The notes under the pieces are model-generated. The model ran no database searches, was not told the origin of the DNA, and worked only from the letters and a program-made list of their open reading frames with translations. Made by a program: the position numbers and the translations under genes. Source: Lachnospiraceae bacterium UBA7060 (GTDB lineage Bacteria > Bacillota > Clostridia > Lachnospirales > Lachnospiraceae). From it: a stretch of DNA of 11,354 bases. Positions 11,352 to 11,354 of this stretch are shown piece after piece (position 1 is the stretch's first letter; the number at the start of each line of letters is the position of its first letter). The DNA lies in assembly GCA_002493835.1 (NCBI GenBank), contig DLAA01000026.1:1-11354 (forward strand), in the 5' to 3' direction.

Positions 11352-11354
11352 AAT

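Noticed and set aside
1..11354. CRISPR array, tRNA or rRNA gene
   Set aside because: No regularly spaced repeats of 25-40 nt, no cloverleaf with a T-loop consensus, and no rRNA-like sequence were seen.

Overview
The window looks like an accessory, probably mobile, segment of a gut Clostridia genome, most likely Lachnospiraceae. This is inferred from gene content: an Rpn-type PD-(D/E)XK protein, an LPD28 protein, a TnpW gene with the start of a large serine recombinase, a Mor-like regulator and a ParM/ParR pair. Strong AGGAGG-type ribosome binding sites fit the same group. No chromosomal housekeeping operon, rRNA or tRNA gene was recognised.

Layout. (1) 1-455 is non-coding with short direct repeats and a promoter for the first gene. 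(2) 456-1289 encodes an Rpn/PDDEXK_2 nuclease-transposase family protein, followed by a hairpin. (3) 1488-3420 is an AT-rich two-gene unit: a DUF2971 gene broken by a -1 frameshift in an A6 run, then a SIR2-family (NAD-binding) gene. Together they look like a defence module. (4) 3421-3916 holds a roughly 100-nt branched fold, a 26-codon ORF with a strong ribosome binding site, and an intrinsic terminator placed in front of rtcB. (5) 3917-5632 encodes an RtcB-type RNA ligase and the release factor homologue PrfH. This is the known RtcB2-PrfH type of operon for repairing damaged rRNA and rescuing ribosomes. (6) 5773-9131 encodes an accessory NAD-dependent DNA ligase, a ParM-type actin and a ParR-like ribbon-helix-helix adaptor. 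(7) 9132-9913 holds a possible centromere-like repeat cluster or a small ORF (the two overlap), a hairpin resembling the one before ligA, a 61-aa protein and an LPD28 protein. (8) 9914-11030 holds an operator-rich intergenic region, a Mor-like regulator and a membrane protein whose 3' end is fused to foreign DNA. (9) 10814-11354, minus strand, carries tnpW, the first codons of a serine recombinase cut off at about 10812, an intrinsic terminator, and a small gene open at the window edge.

How the parts fit. ParM/ParR, the accessory ligase, LPD28 and the recombinase remnant suggest a conjugative element or large plasmid. The SIR2/DUF2971 and RtcB/PrfH pairs would be its defence cargo: one a probable NAD+-depleting abortive-infection effector, the other a repair system against ribotoxins. 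The best candidates for something undescribed are the DUF2971-SIR2 pair, the structured element downstream of it, and the hairpins placed as possible attenuators in front of genes. All functions are inferred from sequence by eye, without database searches.
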